Assembly (NCBI GenBank): GCA_036768485.1
Contig: JAVLUZ010000647.1
Span: 1,250,194 to 1,314,193, forward strand
Direction: 5' to 3'
Source of the DNA: Mermis nigrescens
Taxonomy: Eukaryota; Nematoda; Enoplea; Mermithida; Mermithidae
Length of the DNA stretch: 64,000 nt
Both the position numbers and the translations under genes were made by a program. The notes under the pieces are model-generated. The model had not been told where the DNA came from and did not search any database. It saw nothing but the letters and a program-made list of their open reading frames with translations. Numbering within the stretch: position 1 is the stretch's first letter; each line of letters starts with the position of its first letter. This document shows positions 42,556 through 55,495 of the stretch, piece after piece.

Positions 42556-42760
42556 CAGACATTGATGTGAAGGTCTGAGAGTGTCTAAGCAATAGAGTGG
42601 AAAATACAATTTTTTAAATAAGGCATAATTGAGGCCGAAACAACAAAAGTTAAAACTTTTTTTGCAAAAATATTGTAATCGACCATAGACCATTAATTGG
42701 GGTAGTTTTCACGCTATCTTAACGTAAGCCATCTTAGCTCAAAAACTTTCTTAATGTAAA
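42556..42760 (-). mobile_element. Second hM1 copy, abutting and truncated
   Basis: Starts right after the duplicated GTCGTTAC with CAGACATTGATGTGAAGG. It has TAGAGTGGAAAATACAATTT and an hM1-like body, and its far end is decayed. Confidence 0.65.
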
Positions 42761-44334
42761 GTTCGTATATTACACGCAAACATTTTTCTAAATTTAATTT
42801 TTATTCTTCAGCAAGAATTCTTTCTGATTACGAATCGGCGAGCTTTTGGCCTACGTACTTTCGTAGGCACAGGGAGAGAAATAGCCCACTTATAAACAAA
42901 TAGAATTTTAATCTTGTCTACAGTAAACAAAGTAGGTAACCTAATATAAATTCGCGTCTCCTCGTGTGAATGTGTCGAGATACGAATGCGCACTAACGAT
43001 GTTTGGTGTCTCAGATCACGATAGATTTTATGGGTAACATACGATGATAGATTGATAGCAAATCTTAGACGGAAAATTTTTCGAAAATTTCTGGAGTAAT
43101 GAATGTTGGCAAAAGGGCGGCATCACTCAGAAATATATAAGACGATAATCTCTAATTGTGGTGAAAATTAGGTGTCGGGGTAAGCGCAATGTCAAAGAAA
43201 CGCAACTGCGCATACGAAACGCAATATGAAGCACGTTGATATTCGCTGCTACAGACACGTACATACATATGATGTACAAAGCGGCCGATAGATGGAAGTG
43301 GCTGGTCGGAATTTCCCCAAAAGTGGACAACTGGTCTGTCGTAAAACTTGCGATACGTTTAATTATGAACAGGTATGCCGCCAACAGCCTACTACGCCTG
43401 ACATTTTACAGCTCCGCTGGCCTTATGCGAAATAACTTCACCCGTCCCTCTGAACCTGATTAATTTCACATGAAGTACAGTACGTATGTAAATATCTAAG
43501 AACTTACTAGTAAACAGATGGGTATAACGGAAATTCGATCGCAAACAATGTAATAATAAAAAATAGGTTGAAGTGATCTCAACGAATTTGCTAGCAGCTG
43601 ACCGCTGAATGACTGATTATATCTACTTTCATGCAGAAGAGATAAAAGGTTTGTCGATAAATCATTTACAAGTCTACTCAAGTAATTGATAACTTGTAGC
43701 CTGAACGAATGTATGTTGAATAAGCTTTGTATAATTACTAGTAGCATTTTGTGCGCTTGCGAATGCGACGATGATATGCTTTAAAATAACTTTGTTGGCC
43801 AACTAATCCTCTAGTCGACGTCCTGAACTTTTAAAAGCAAACAGAAAAATAGCGACGCGATAAATGCAAATGGAGGACTTAACAAAATCTGAGTCAATAA
43901 ATCAAACAGCCAAATAAGTAAAAATATAGGTAGCAGAAATAACGAGTACCATGACATATTGCATATGATTTTGTACCAGACGTGCACGCACATTGCCATT
44001 GATTCGATTGGTCCAGAGAATCACGAAATTAATACGTAAGTAGGTAGGAATAACGTTCAAACTTTGGACACTTTATAAGCACACGTGGGCATTGGGAGTT
44101 TGGAGGATAAGACCCTCGATAAACGTCCAGAATTGAATTATCGGCATGTCCGACTTTTTGGACTTTTGCACCACGCAAACTCCCCCAGAATTCGGTCGTT
44201 GCAAGTACATGTTCGTGAGGCATTAGTTTTTCTATGCGACTTTTCTACGCATCATGAATCAATGTAATCCAGTAGATATTCAAAAAAACAAAATACTAGG
44301 CATTTCACAAAGTTGAGTATTGCCTACACCAAAG
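42761..44334. other. No recognised gene
   Basis: Non-coding, repeat-poor. Several 60-85-codon frames on both strands have no domain. 43130-43480 is somewhat GC-richer but without a supportable exon. Confidence 0.4.
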
Positions 44335-44560
44335 CCGTGTGCTTTCTCGCTTGATAACCGCAAGGGGTCGCTACTCCCAAGGGTTGACCTCTGCCACACA
44401 AGCGCAGCTTGCCATTTATCGACCTCGGAAGGATGAAAGGCTGGGTCGGCCTGAGCCGGCTACCCATGAAAAACCTCGACTCAAGTCGGAGTACGCGGGT
44501 CGATGCGTTCAGAGAGAAGCTATACTAACTGAACACCGAGGCTCATATTCAACAAAATGC
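44335..44560. other. GC-rich compositional outlier
   Basis: Text such as CGCAAGGGGTCGCTACTCCC, CGACCTCGGAAGGATGAAAGG and GGTCGGCCTGAGCCGGCTACC is much GC-richer than its surroundings. The plus frame 44339-44659 is open but has no recognised domain. I cannot identify the source; it could be a foreign or RNA-gene-derived segment. Confidence 0.4.
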
Positions 44561-44694
44561 GTTTTCCGTCGTTTGCATGCATTTAATAGGCTCTCAATCT
44601 CTGTAAGAAATGTACTGGTCATTGATTCCCGGATTTTACCCCATACTGACAGACAATGAGCCTTCTGCTTGAACCGATATAAAAATCAGACGAT

Positions 44695-44879
44695 CAGACC
44701 GGCGCTAATTAAGAGGGACTGGGTTGCATCCATCCCCTCCACCTGGCGGCCCAAGATAGTTGGCGACATGAGACCGGATATGAATTTTCTAGCGGTGTAG
44801 TCATCGTTCGCCATAATATTACAGATTTTTTTCATGGGTGAAATGAATTTTCAAAACGACTCCGTTTGTGCCTTGATTG
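44695..44879. mobile_element. hA-like fragment
   Basis: GGCGGCCCAAGATAGTTGGCGACATGAG and 'catcgttcgccataatattacagatttt' parallel the left third of hA elements. The termini are lost. Confidence 0.5.
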
Positions 44880-45106
44880 ACTTATCCCATCCCCAGAATA
44901 CAAAAATAAAAAATTTACTGGAAAAATAAGATAAAATGAAAACCAAATGGTTGCAATCAAGGTTTTCTGCAAAATTGCTAAAATTGAGCAAAAACTATGC
45001 CTACAGGCTCAACGTTATTTTAGCATTTGTACCAGTTTTTGTGGCCATTTTGGTTCAAAAAAGCTCTCTGATTGACCCATTTACACCGACCGTGCTGTGC
45101 CTTAGA
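44880..45106 (-). mobile_element. hM1 copy, left end lost
   Basis: The body reads CCCAGAATACAAAAATAAAAAATTTACTGG, then AAAAACTATGCCTACAGGC, TTATTTTAGCATTTGTACC and an end ACCGTGCTGTGCC. Confidence 0.7.
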
Positions 45107-45108
45107 CC

Positions 45109-45366
45109 ATAAATGCACAGCATGACCGATATGGGAGTGTCAAGAATTGGATTTTTTGGGCCAAAATGACCTCAAAAATTGATATATATACGCTAAAATA
45201 GCGTTAAAATTACGTTATTACAGTTTCTGGTCAATTTAAAGCTTTTTTGAAGAAAATATTGAATTTTAATCTCTTTTTTCCTTCATTTTACATCAATTTC
45301 ATGAAAAAATTTTCATTTTTCCATTCTGGGGGTCCAGGACTCCCCAAACCCCACATACGTGCATAT
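45109..45366 (+). mobile_element. hM1 copy, abutting in inverted order
   Basis: It begins CATAAATGCACAGCATGACC, directly beyond the end of the inverted copy on its left. It ends GGGGGTCCAGGACTCC and CACATACGTGCATAT. Confidence 0.75.
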
Positions 45367-45681
45367 TAAGTCTATCTGCAATATTTTTCATACGATATGC
45401 GTTACAATCGATTATGTTCTGCTGCCTTCCCAACTATGCACGGTTCTCAATCGTGCACCCACCCGAACATACAGTCTCCCCAACCGTAGCCTTCCCGACT
45501 ATTGAAATTTCAGCACCATGCCGACTTTGCATGGTTCCCGACCCTACCTTATCGACTGTGGTACTTATTGTATGCTGAGTGGCCTTCCCACACATGGAAG
45601 CAAATTAGGGAGTTCCAAAGCATATAGGTAAATGCAAATTTGACGTTTCACTATATAAAAGTAAGTTACATATAAATATAC
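45367..45681. other. No recognised feature
   Basis: Non-coding. 45420-45560 has C/A-rich words (CTTCCCAACTATGCACGG, CTTCCCGACTATTG) that recur loosely; no firm tandem unit. Confidence 0.45.
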
Positions 45682-45749
45682 ACTAGCAAAAAAATGCTCC
45701 GAGAGAACAAAAAGGACGAATATAGTTGGAATTGCGGATTATTAAAGAT

Positions 45750-46405
45750 GCTAGCAAAGAAAAATGCTCCGATGGAACAAAAAAGGTAAATATACTTGAA
45801 TTTCTTCATTGTTAAGGATGTAAAAGGAGGGGATTGGGGAAAATTTCCCTATATGCGCAGAAGTCATAGGAATGTGCTAAACAGTTAGACTTCCCTTAAA
45901 CAACACAAAAATCGAAGTATATTCTGCGGCCTGTGAAAAATGAGGGTGTAGTCACAAAACGTTCTCAAGTGTTTCGCAAAAGAGCATGGAAGACACTTTC
46001 ATGACTATTAAATAATCAATGTATTATTTATTTAATGAAATCTTGATCTTCCACAATGCTCTGGCGTAAGAAATAATAGTGTAAACTTTACACTTACATG
46101 GCAAACTCCATAGTTTGCATGAAAAACCACAAAAAATTTCTTTAAATCTTCCAAAAGAAAATAATCAAAATACTTGCCATCGTAATCGAAATTACTACGA
46201 AAAATCTGCAGAAACGCGCATAGGCCGCAGAATATACTTCGATTTTCGAGTTGTTTAGGGGAAGTCTAACTGTTTAGCACATTCCGATGGCTTCTGCGCA
46301 TATAGGGAAATTTTCCCTAGTCCCCTCCTTTTGCATCCTTAACAATGAAGAAATTCAAGTAAATTTACCTTTTTTGTTCCATCGGAGCATTTTTCTTTGC
46401 TAGTT
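45750..46405. mobile_element. 656-bp inner element with ~180-bp TIRs
   Basis: The left arm begins CTAGCAAAGAAAAATGCTCC at 45750 and runs through TGTTAAGGATGTAAAAGGAG and TATGCGCAGAAGTCATAGG to TATTCTGCGGCC (about 45935). The right arm at 46222-46405 is its reverse, ending CGGAGCATTTTTCTTTGCTAG. Non-coding. Confidence 0.85.
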
Positions 46406-46477
46406 CCCTTTTTTTATTCAATGTTTTAAGTCATATATCCGTAGGTGGGCAGCGCCGAAATTCTAGGGGTGCAAGTT

Positions 46478-47275
46478 GCTGAAGAAATTTCTTTTTTCGT
46501 CTCGAACCCTTTACACTAAAATGTTCACAGATCAAGAAATATTGCATTAAAAGAGAAAAAATTTTACCTTTTGAGATATTGTAGCCCTCTACATTATAAA
46601 ACCAATTGGACTGCACAGAAACCAAAATTGAGTTAGATAACCTTCAGAACACGCTAACAGTAAAAAAACTCGTGTACTTTACACTTTTGTGCAAGAACCA
46701 TTGAGTGTAAAACAATTTTAAGTTCAGATTCGTAATCTACAACTCAGGGGCAACATTTATAAAAATTGGCTCTCCGCAAATTGTTTGATACCCAACGCTC
46801 TGGGCGGAAAAGTGCTTCTCAGTGTAAACTTTACAATTGTGCTAATAACGCAATATTGGGTGTATAGAAACAAAATCAACTAGGATCTGTAATTCTAAGG
46901 TCAGGGCACATTTTAAGCATAATTAGCATGTTCCGCCCACTTAGCGGAGTAGCTGAAGAAATTTAGTTTTTCGTCTCGAACTCTTTACACTAAAACGATC
47001 ACAGATCGAGAAATATTGCGTTGAAAGGTAAAAAAATTGGTCCTCGAAATATTGTAACACTCTACATTAAAAATCCGGTTGAACTGCATAGAAACCAAAA
47101 TTGAGTTAGATAAGCTGAAAGCACGCAAAGAGTAAAAAACCCGTATACTTTACATTTTTGTGCAACAACTATTGAGTGTAAGGAAATTTTAAGTTCAGAT
47201 TCGTAATCTACAACTCGGGGCAACATCTTAAAAAACAATTGGCCCTCCGCAAATTATTTGATTTTTCGGTTTACA
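46478..47275. repeat. ~474-bp imperfect tandem duplication
   Basis: GCTGAAGAAATTT at 46478 recurs at 46952, followed in both by TTCGTCTCGAAC, AACCAAAATTGAGTTAGATAA, TTTTAAGTTCAGATTCGTAA and TCTACAACTC. Each copy carries several TTTACAC/GTGTAAA words. The intervening 100 bp before the second copy holds extra sequence. Confidence 0.8.
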
Positions 47276-48062
47276 CTTTACACACTCATTGCTAACTCGG
47301 TATTGAGTGTAAACCAAAAAAGATGGTACATCGAGTTTTTAAATTATCTATCGTTTAAAAAAACCGCACCTCCCAGGTGTGTGCCATTGTTGCTGTAAGG
47401 GGGACACAAAATTCGCACTCGCTGTGACAAACATATAAGAAAAAGGTGGCCAAGTATGTTATAGGTAGCGCGATGTTATAGGTAGCGCTATCGCGCTACC
47501 TATGATTAAAGGAGGGGACTAGGAGAAAATCACTTATGCGCTCAAAAAATCATGAGAATCTCTACTGCTTCGGCATTTTACATACATATATGAGTGATTG
47601 AAATTTCCGCTCTATTGTTATGCACTATTGCATTTATTTGCACAATTATCTCGCTCATTCTTCTTGTGCCCTATGTCCTAAAGTCTTTGGTGCTTATCTG
47701 TTTGCGCATGTTCAGTGCCTTACAGCACTTCAATACATTTGCAACACATTAAATATTGTCATGAAAATGTGGTACTGATCTCAAGCTAAATCGGCTACTT
47801 CACACAGGCCAAGGTTTCCTTCCAAACTCTTCACAAAACACCAGTGAAAAGCATTTTGAGAGGACGCCTTCTTTTTTCAAAGGCCGCAGAATATACTTCA
47901 ATTTTTGTATTGCTTAGAGAAATCTGATTTTCAGCAGATTGTTATGATTTTTTGAGCGTATAGATAACTTCTTCCTTGTCCCCTCCTTTTATGTCTTTAA
48001 CAATCCGCAATTCCAAGTATGTTCGCCCTTTTTGTTCCATCGGAACATTTGTATTTGCCATT

Positions 48063-48667
48063 ACTTCACTTTTAATTAGCATGATTTGAGTAAATCAGTC
48101 AGTAAACACATACGGTAACATCAGTTCAATAACGCGGAAAACAATATTGTTCTCAACATCAGCATTACATTTTTAAACATGATCACCTTTTATCTTATTA
48201 AAACAGATCAAATGTTTTCAGGTAAACTGTGTGCAAATACTGGGTGCAAAGAACACTCACATCCAAATTCGTATCTCTGGTGGTACACTTACATGGAAGA
48301 TTTTGAAAAAAATTGAGCTTCTGCAACGCTTTAGAACTAAAATTAATTTTAAGTGTTAACTAACCATAACTGCAGGGTGTAAAGAAAGCATGCAGTCAGA
48401 TTCGTAATCCTGACCTTAAGGAACATTTTTTGAAAAAATTTACGTTTCGCAATGTTCTGGAAGTAAAATAAATTTGTAGCGTCAACTTTACACATCAACA
48501 ATAATTGAGTAGTATAAACTTCACACAATCATAGGGTGTAGAGAAAACTATTAGTCAGATTCTAGTTCTGACTTTACAGAAAACATTTTGAAAAAATAAG
48601 CTCTTGCAACGCTTTGAAAGTGAAGTTGATTTTCTTTCACTTCAAACTTCAAACAGCCACCGAGTGT
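48063..48667. repeat. TTTACAC/GTGTAAA-rich degenerate array
   Basis: Roughly 120-130-bp sections repeat the order: CAGATTCGTAATCCTGACC-like word, TTTGAAAAAATT, GCAACGCTTT(A/G)GAA, AACTTTACACA, GAGTGTAAAG. Divergence between sections is high. No open frame of note. Confidence 0.6.
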
Positions 48668-49853
48668 AAAGATTTAAGACATGCTTTCTGAGAGTTTTGA
48701 CCCTGACCTATGGTCAACTTTGACACGTCCAAAATTTACCATACCTTAAAATGACATATGTTGGGCATGTTTTACACTTAACATCGTAGTACTATTCGTT
48801 TTGCTCAAAAATTAAAATCCGCCTTGCTACAGTAGGCTTAAGTTCCAAATTTTGTCACTTTTTGACATTTTGACTACCTTTACTAAAATCCGATTTTCTC
48901 AGCTTGAATGGAAAATTTACAAACGAAATAAGCACCAATCGATAGAAGAGGTTTTGCTGCATCTAAGAAGTATGACTGCATTTCGAACATTTTATTTTAC
49001 ACTGTGACCATAGTTAAAGTAGCGTATTTCTCATTAAAGTTTCCAAAATTTTGCATTAATTTGTGCCTCCTGGGGCCAGTTATCAAAAGTTACAAAATTT
49101 TTTTATTTCTTAGTTCCTCCCATGATCTTACTTATGTGAAATTTTCATCGAAATAAATGTGCAGGAAACTGACCAAACTGGTCAATGTGTGAGCCCGCAT
49201 ATAGCGATTTAACACGAAAATTGCGCATGATTTTGCATATACATGGGATTTCTGCTCTCCATATTTTAAAAAATCTTCAAAAAGTAGGCAAGTGTCTAGC
49301 GAGAATAAAGTTTACCAAATAAATCTGAAATTTATGTACTTTCGCGTAAACGCGGACTTTACACCGCTATGCAAAGCACAGCTTCTTCTTTTTCCGAAAT
49401 GACTGAAACTTATAGATAATTTCATGAGAGTTATGTACTTCGGTGAATGCAGATAAAAGAAGTACAGGTAAGGGCGTGAAGGGGTTTTGGCAGTACTTAC
49501 CCCGCCTCTCCTCGACCACCGCCTTTACCACCACCCCAGAATCCACCGCCCCCCTCAGCCACTCCCTTTACCGTCCCCCCGAATGCTGAAAATAGCTTTT
49601 ACCTCCTCTCCAGTATGCTCATCAGATCAAAGTTTTCCCGGTTTACAATTGCAGAAGTAACAACTGGTAGAAATTTACCAACACCGCTAGGTTAACATTT
49701 CATCATAGCTTTTTTGGAAATGTAATGTAACAATTCTTTGCATTCTTATTTTTCAGTAACATATAACTTATGTGAGATGAACAAACAGCTGGTAATCTGA
49801 AACTTTCCATTACATAGCAAACAAGTTTCTTACAATGTTCCTTTTACGCCAAC

Positions 49854-50017
49854 CATACGTGGGCAGCCAAAAACCTCTGAGGGAGGTTAAAATCCGGAAA
49901 AAATCCGATCTGATGAGCATTTTACGGGGGTTATAAGCTATATTTCAGCATTTTGAGGGGATTTAAGGGGGTGGCTGAGGGGGATAAGTACCCTTAAACC
50001 TCCTACGCCCACATGTG
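49854..50017. mobile_element. 164-bp hAT-like MITE, with inverted partial copy to its left
   Basis: The ends are CATACGTGGGCAGCC and CTACGCCCACATGTG. The flanks do not match. 49460-49640 holds an inverted copy of its body (CCCCTCAGCCACTCCC against GGGGTGGCTGAGGGGG; CTCATCAGATCAAA against AATCCGATCTGATGAG). Confidence 0.65.
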
Positions 50018-50786
50018 GGTGATACTATTATACATACAAACTTATCAGAATCATGACCGATTTTTGTTAAGAGTACCTACGTATGTATAGGGTGGGCCAT
50101 GTCTATTCCATACTTTGTTTTTGTATGTAAAACTTTGCTAGAATTTGAAGAAAACATAAGTCTTATTCTACAAAGTGTTATGTTGCAAAATATCACGGTT
50201 AACGAGCTGTGCTTTCTTACGTGACAAATCATTTTTCGAAACTTCAAATAACGTTCGCTATATTTGCGCGGAACTTTTCGGCTTATTTTGACGGAAACTT
50301 TATTGAAAACGTGTTTAAAAAAGTTTTTTGATTTGTGAATGTTCAAGGTTCTTAACAAACCCCCTAAGAAAAAAATCGCTCTGCATTAAGACGGAAGAAA
50401 AGAGAAGATACGACATGAAAAGCGATTCATGAATCATGGCTGCCTTAGCCTCCTCGTTTTTCCGACTTATCGACCTGCAAATAATGTCGTTAACTTTTTT
50501 CCGAAGGTTCAATGAACAATGTAATCAATCACGTAGACGTATATCACTCGTGAACCGTGAAATTCTACAACGTAAATTTTTTTAGAGTATAAATTTTATG
50601 TTTTCTTCATATTTTTGCAAAGTTTTATCTTGTTTGACTTAAAATTCATCTAGCTATATAAAATCAAATCATGAAATAGTTACGATATCCACCCTGTACA
50701 ATAAAAATGATTTTAAATCTATTGTACTCATTACTTGAGATTATTTCATCCCTTTCAATGAAGTAACTCTTATGCGATTATCATTA
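50018..50786. other. No recognised gene
   Basis: AT-rich sequence. Minus frames at 50077-50358 and 50315-50512 overlap in different frames and have no recognised domain. Confidence 0.4.
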
Positions 50787-51496
<710 letters not shown>

Positions 51497-52370
51497 GTAT
51501 TATTCATTTGTTTCAGTATAGATATAGCAGTTAACTGTTAATAAAAAACTTTTACCAGTTTAATCAACTATCATTAACTATCTATAAGTTCCTGTCATTT
51601 CGCAAGAAAAAGAACTTGATTTACACATCGGTGTAAAGTCTGCGTTGACGCGAAGATATATAAATTTTATATTTTTTCAGTAGACTTTATTCTCGCTGAA
51701 CACTTGCTTACTTTTTTGAAGATTTTTTCTAATATAAAGAACAGAAATCCCATGTATATGCAAAATCACCATTTTTGTGTTAAATCGCTATATGCGGGCT
51801 CACACATTGACTAGGTTGGTCAGTTTCTGGTACATTTATTTCGATGAAAATTTCACATGAGTAAAATCATGGAAAGAACTAACTTGAAATGAAAAAATTA
51901 ATGAGTTATTTCTAGAGGTGTACAGTTTGAAATAATAAAAAATAATAAAAATAATAATAATAATAATAAAAAGCAAAAATTAATGCAAAATTTTGAAATT
52001 TTTTTACGAGAAATACGCTACTTTAAACCATGGTGTACAGTGTAAAATGACATTGTTTGAAACTCAGTCATACTTGTTATATGCAGCAAGACCTTTTCTA
52101 TCGATTGGTGCTTATCTTATTTGCTAATTTTCCGTACAAGCTGAGGAAATGAGGATTTTAGTAAAGGTAGTCCAAAATGTCACAAAGTGACAAAATTTAG
52201 AACTCTAGCCTACTGTAACAAAGTGAATTTAGATTTTTGAGTAAAATGAATAGTATCACGATGCTTGGCGTAAAAAGTACCCAACATATGTCATTTTAAG
52301 GTATGGTTAGTTTTGGACGTGTCTCAAAGTAGGTCGAACCGCTCAGAAAGTGTGTCTTAAGTAGGGTTCA

Positions 52371-53720
52371 TCATTCTCATATTATTCTGATATTTCAATC
52401 AATATTTATGAAAAAATAACTCTTCAGAATGGTATGAAGACTAATAAATATAAGATGTAAACCACTTTACACCACTGTTGAGTGTAAACAAATGCGCCCA
52501 ACTGACGTATGACATTTGATCCCGGTACATTTTCAGGCATGTGATCATGTCCAGACTCATAACTGGATAAGTTGTCAGAAAAAACCAAGACAGAAAAACG
52601 TATAACACCCCGACTTTTGACTTTACACCTCCCGAAAAAGCTCAATATTGATGTAAATAAGCACAATTTGCAGTAACACGTACCGCTTAGAAAGTTCCTC
52701 ATTTTTATTTTATTCGACTTATCCCGACTTCTAAACAAGAGAAAGCCGAACAAAAAACGGGATAAAAACGTATTTTTCCACAATCCATCACACTGTAAAC
52801 TTTGAAAATCTTAACCTAACTCACCATTGATTGCAAAGAAATTGAGTTCAGGCCAATTTGTAGCATTTGAATTGTAGTACGTTTGTGTCTGAAAAACTTC
52901 TGTTCCACATCCGATTTGAGACATTGACCAATCGAAAAAGGTAAAAAGACGTGTTTTTTCATTCAATGTTACACCCTAATTTCAAACTGTACACCTCTAG
53001 AAATGACTCAAAATTTAGTTTTTTAAACGTGATTTGCTGCGACCAGTAGCCCTTCTTTATCATTATTCTAGTCAAGTTTTATCGACTCACAAGCGGAAAA
53101 GTTGGTGGAAAAATCTGAGGCAAACCCCTTTTTACATTATTCAAATTATTCAATAGAATGTAAACTGTACACCCCTGGATCTAGCTTCTTATTTAGTGTA
53201 AGAAAGTTTGCAGGTAAGCCAAAGGTAGTCCTTTGGTCCTTTGGTCTTAGTACATTTCTATCATAGAAAAAATTTTTGGGGACTCATATCCGGACTTGTT
53301 GGCAGACAGAAAAAAGTAAAAAATGCGATAAAAATCTGTCTTTACACCACCAGATTTATACACTCCTTACACTCACCATCGAGAACTAATGTGAAATTCA
53401 AAAAACAAAAATTTTCAAGTTAGAGAATTTTATTCTCTTTAATTCTATACCATTAAATTGTTCGAGGAACTCAAGCTGAGTTAGGCGTGAAAACCGTCAC
53501 AGGTATGTCTAAGTTATAATATTACGCCAAAACTTTACACGCTCACTACAATCTCGGTATTGAGTGTAATTGAAAATGAGCATATCCGGATTTTTAATTA
53601 TCTATCTTTTAAAAAAATTGCGCCTCTCAAAATGTCCCAGTGTTGCTGTGGGGACCCTCATATGTTGGGGTACCCAAGTATATTATGGGTACGCGCTTAC
53701 GCTGCTACCTACGACACTTC
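52371..53720. repeat. TTTACAC/GTGTAAA-rich degenerate array, right part
   Basis: Recurring words include CTTTACACCACTGTTGAGTGTAAAC (52462), ACTTTACACCTCC (52620), CTGTACACCTCT (52987) and AACTGTACACCCCTGG (53164). At 53540-53720 the order CTCGGTATTGAGTGTAA, ATTATCTATCTTTTAAAAAAATTG, CCCAGTGTTGCTGTGGGGAC repeats, in the same direction, the block at 47285-47410. The minus frame 52424-52783 lacks a domain. Confidence 0.6.
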
Positions 53721-54112
53721 GTTACGCTTTATCTGTAATGAAATTCTTAGTTGAGCCATTTTCTTCTCATAATTGTGTGGTTTAGTGGATTCACAATGCA
53801 GCTTGCATAATAACATATCTCTTGTCGGAATACTGCACGAGTCTGACAGAAAACTGAGTTACTGATCAGTGTTTAGCTGGTTACGCTAGCCGAACCAGTG
53901 TCCGCACGAAGATGCGATCGGCGGACTTTGTGACCACCTGGAACATAAAAGTACGGGTTAAGCGAATCGATCGATTAACCCGCTTGCAGCGCCGTTAAAT
54001 AGGACGGCCTAAGCTGCAATGCCGATCTGATGCTCTGTTGCTACATCAAGATAAAACATTGGGCTCGACCGATTGAAAATGGGAATTCAATTTAGATGAC
54101 AAGCGCCCCCAC
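53721..54112. other. No recognised feature
   Basis: Non-coding. 53880-54010 is slightly GC-rich (GAACCAGTGTCCGCACGAAG, GATCGATTAACCCGC) without identity. Confidence 0.4.
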
Positions 54113-54334
54113 CATACATGTACATCATGAGAATTCTGGGATGTCAAGCCCGAAAATGTTGTAAAAAGTGCCTCGTTCGGGCTAAAAAACGATGGGACGT
54201 CAAAAACAATCTTTTTGACGTTCCGGACAATGTTCGGTTTGTCTAGAACATAAATAAACAAAAAATCTCAAAAAAATTTGAAAAAATATCGAATGAATTG
54301 AAGAAAAATACATATATTCAAAAAATTGGCCACT

Positions 54335-54590
54335 TCCTCGAATGTCCCATCTCTTTGAACGTCCCACCTCTTTGAACAGTCCCACGTGTTCGCAAAGTGA
54401 TGTAATATGAAAATCAGCTGAGACAGAAAACCCCACCTCTTCGAACGTCTCACTTCTTCGAATAATAACACAAAATGGAAATAATTGTCTCAAAAAATCT
54501 TACCTCATTCAAGTCCCACCTTTTCGAATGTCCCATCCGTCCGAACGTCCAACCTCTTCGAATGTACCACCTATTCGAATGTACAAACTC
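54335..54590. repeat. TTCGAACGTCCCACCTC minisatellite, block 1
   Basis: About ten 16-18-bp units such as TCGAATGTCCCATCTCT and TCGAACGTCCCACCTCT, interrupted at 54385-54430 and 54465-54500 by unrelated sequence. Confidence 0.85.
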
Positions 54591-54845
54591 TAAACGTTTT
54601 CGATACTCTGTTGATTGAAATTAAAAGATATCTACAATTTATTGTGCGTCTGATTGGATAGACATGGATTTATCGTCAGCAATCAGCAATACTTTGCTTT
54701 TCATGATTAAGTTAAGGTTCACTGGTTTATCATGCCTTAGTTTTCCTAATTTCTCAGATTTCTAAATGTTATACAATCCAGGAGCCGCATCATGCACACC
54801 CAAACAACTCAATTTGTTTCGAGCAGTGTGCGCCTTTTCCTAAAT

Positions 54846-55014
54846 TATAGTCTGTTTCACACAAGTTTAAGCATAATTTTAAAAACTATGTCCGACAATA
54901 AGCCGACAGATTGCGATTATAGCATTGATTCGATATATAATTATCGCAATCCGTCGGCTAACTTTTGAAAAAATTCTTAAAATCTATACCCAAACTTATA
55001 TGAAACAGACTATA
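54846..55014. mobile_element. 169-bp Tc1/mariner-like MITE
   Basis: The ends TATAGTCTGTTTCACACAAG and (reverse) TATAGTCTGTTTCATATAAG form a ~23-bp TIR flanked by TA. The interior has an inverted pair, GACAGATTGCGATTATAG and ATTATCGCAATCCGTCGG. Relatives are at 17286-17520, 21425-21500 and 26606-26700. Confidence 0.8.
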
Positions 55015-55364
55015 AATGGCTTTCAACTTTGTTAATTTTTCCTATGACAGCAAGGTCACAAACCTTATTGTAATGTTAAAAAAACAAACTGTGGCTGTAT
55101 TTGAAAAAAATTTTTTACTTTCTTAATAACGCACAAATCTTTGCCACGGCAACCATGTTCTTCAGAAAAATAACTAATTTCCCAGTAGAAAATTTACAAA
55201 AAAATAAAATCAAGGTCTGCTAATGTCCATGGAAGTTATAACTTTACATCTCAAAAACATGTAAAATAATTATCTTATATTGAAAAATAAGACCAAAAAG
55301 CTGAACACGTAAAAGAGGTAGCACGCGATGAATTACGTTTTTTGAAAAATGTGACATTCAATGA

Positions 55365-55495
55365 GATGGGACCTGTGAGAGGTGGGAATTTCGATGAGGT
55401 GAGACATTCGAAGAGATGGGACATTCGAAGAGTTTGGACATTGGAACAGGTGGGACGTTCGAAGAGGTGGGTCATTCGAACAGGTGGGGCACAAT
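55365..55495. repeat. GAGGTGGGACATTCGAA minisatellite, block 2 (inverted)
   Basis: Seven or so units (GAGGTGAGACATTCGAAGA, CAGGTGGGACGTTCGAAGA) are the reverse complement of block 1, so the blocks face each other across about 0.8 kb. Confidence 0.85.

Larger units (their letters stand above)
45682..48062. mobile_element. 2.4-kb element with long diverged terminal inverted repeats
   Basis: The left end (45682: CTAGCAAAAAAATGCTCCGA, GAACAAAAAGGACGAATATAG, GGAATTGCGGATTATTAAAG) pairs inverted with the right end (47990-48062: CTTTAACAATCCGCAATTCC, AAGTATGTTCGCCCTTTTTG, TTCCATCGGAACATTTG). It encloses a shorter element with related ends (45750-46405), a ~474-bp tandem duplication and the start of the TTTACAC-rich zone. 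No coding capacity. Confidence 0.7.
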
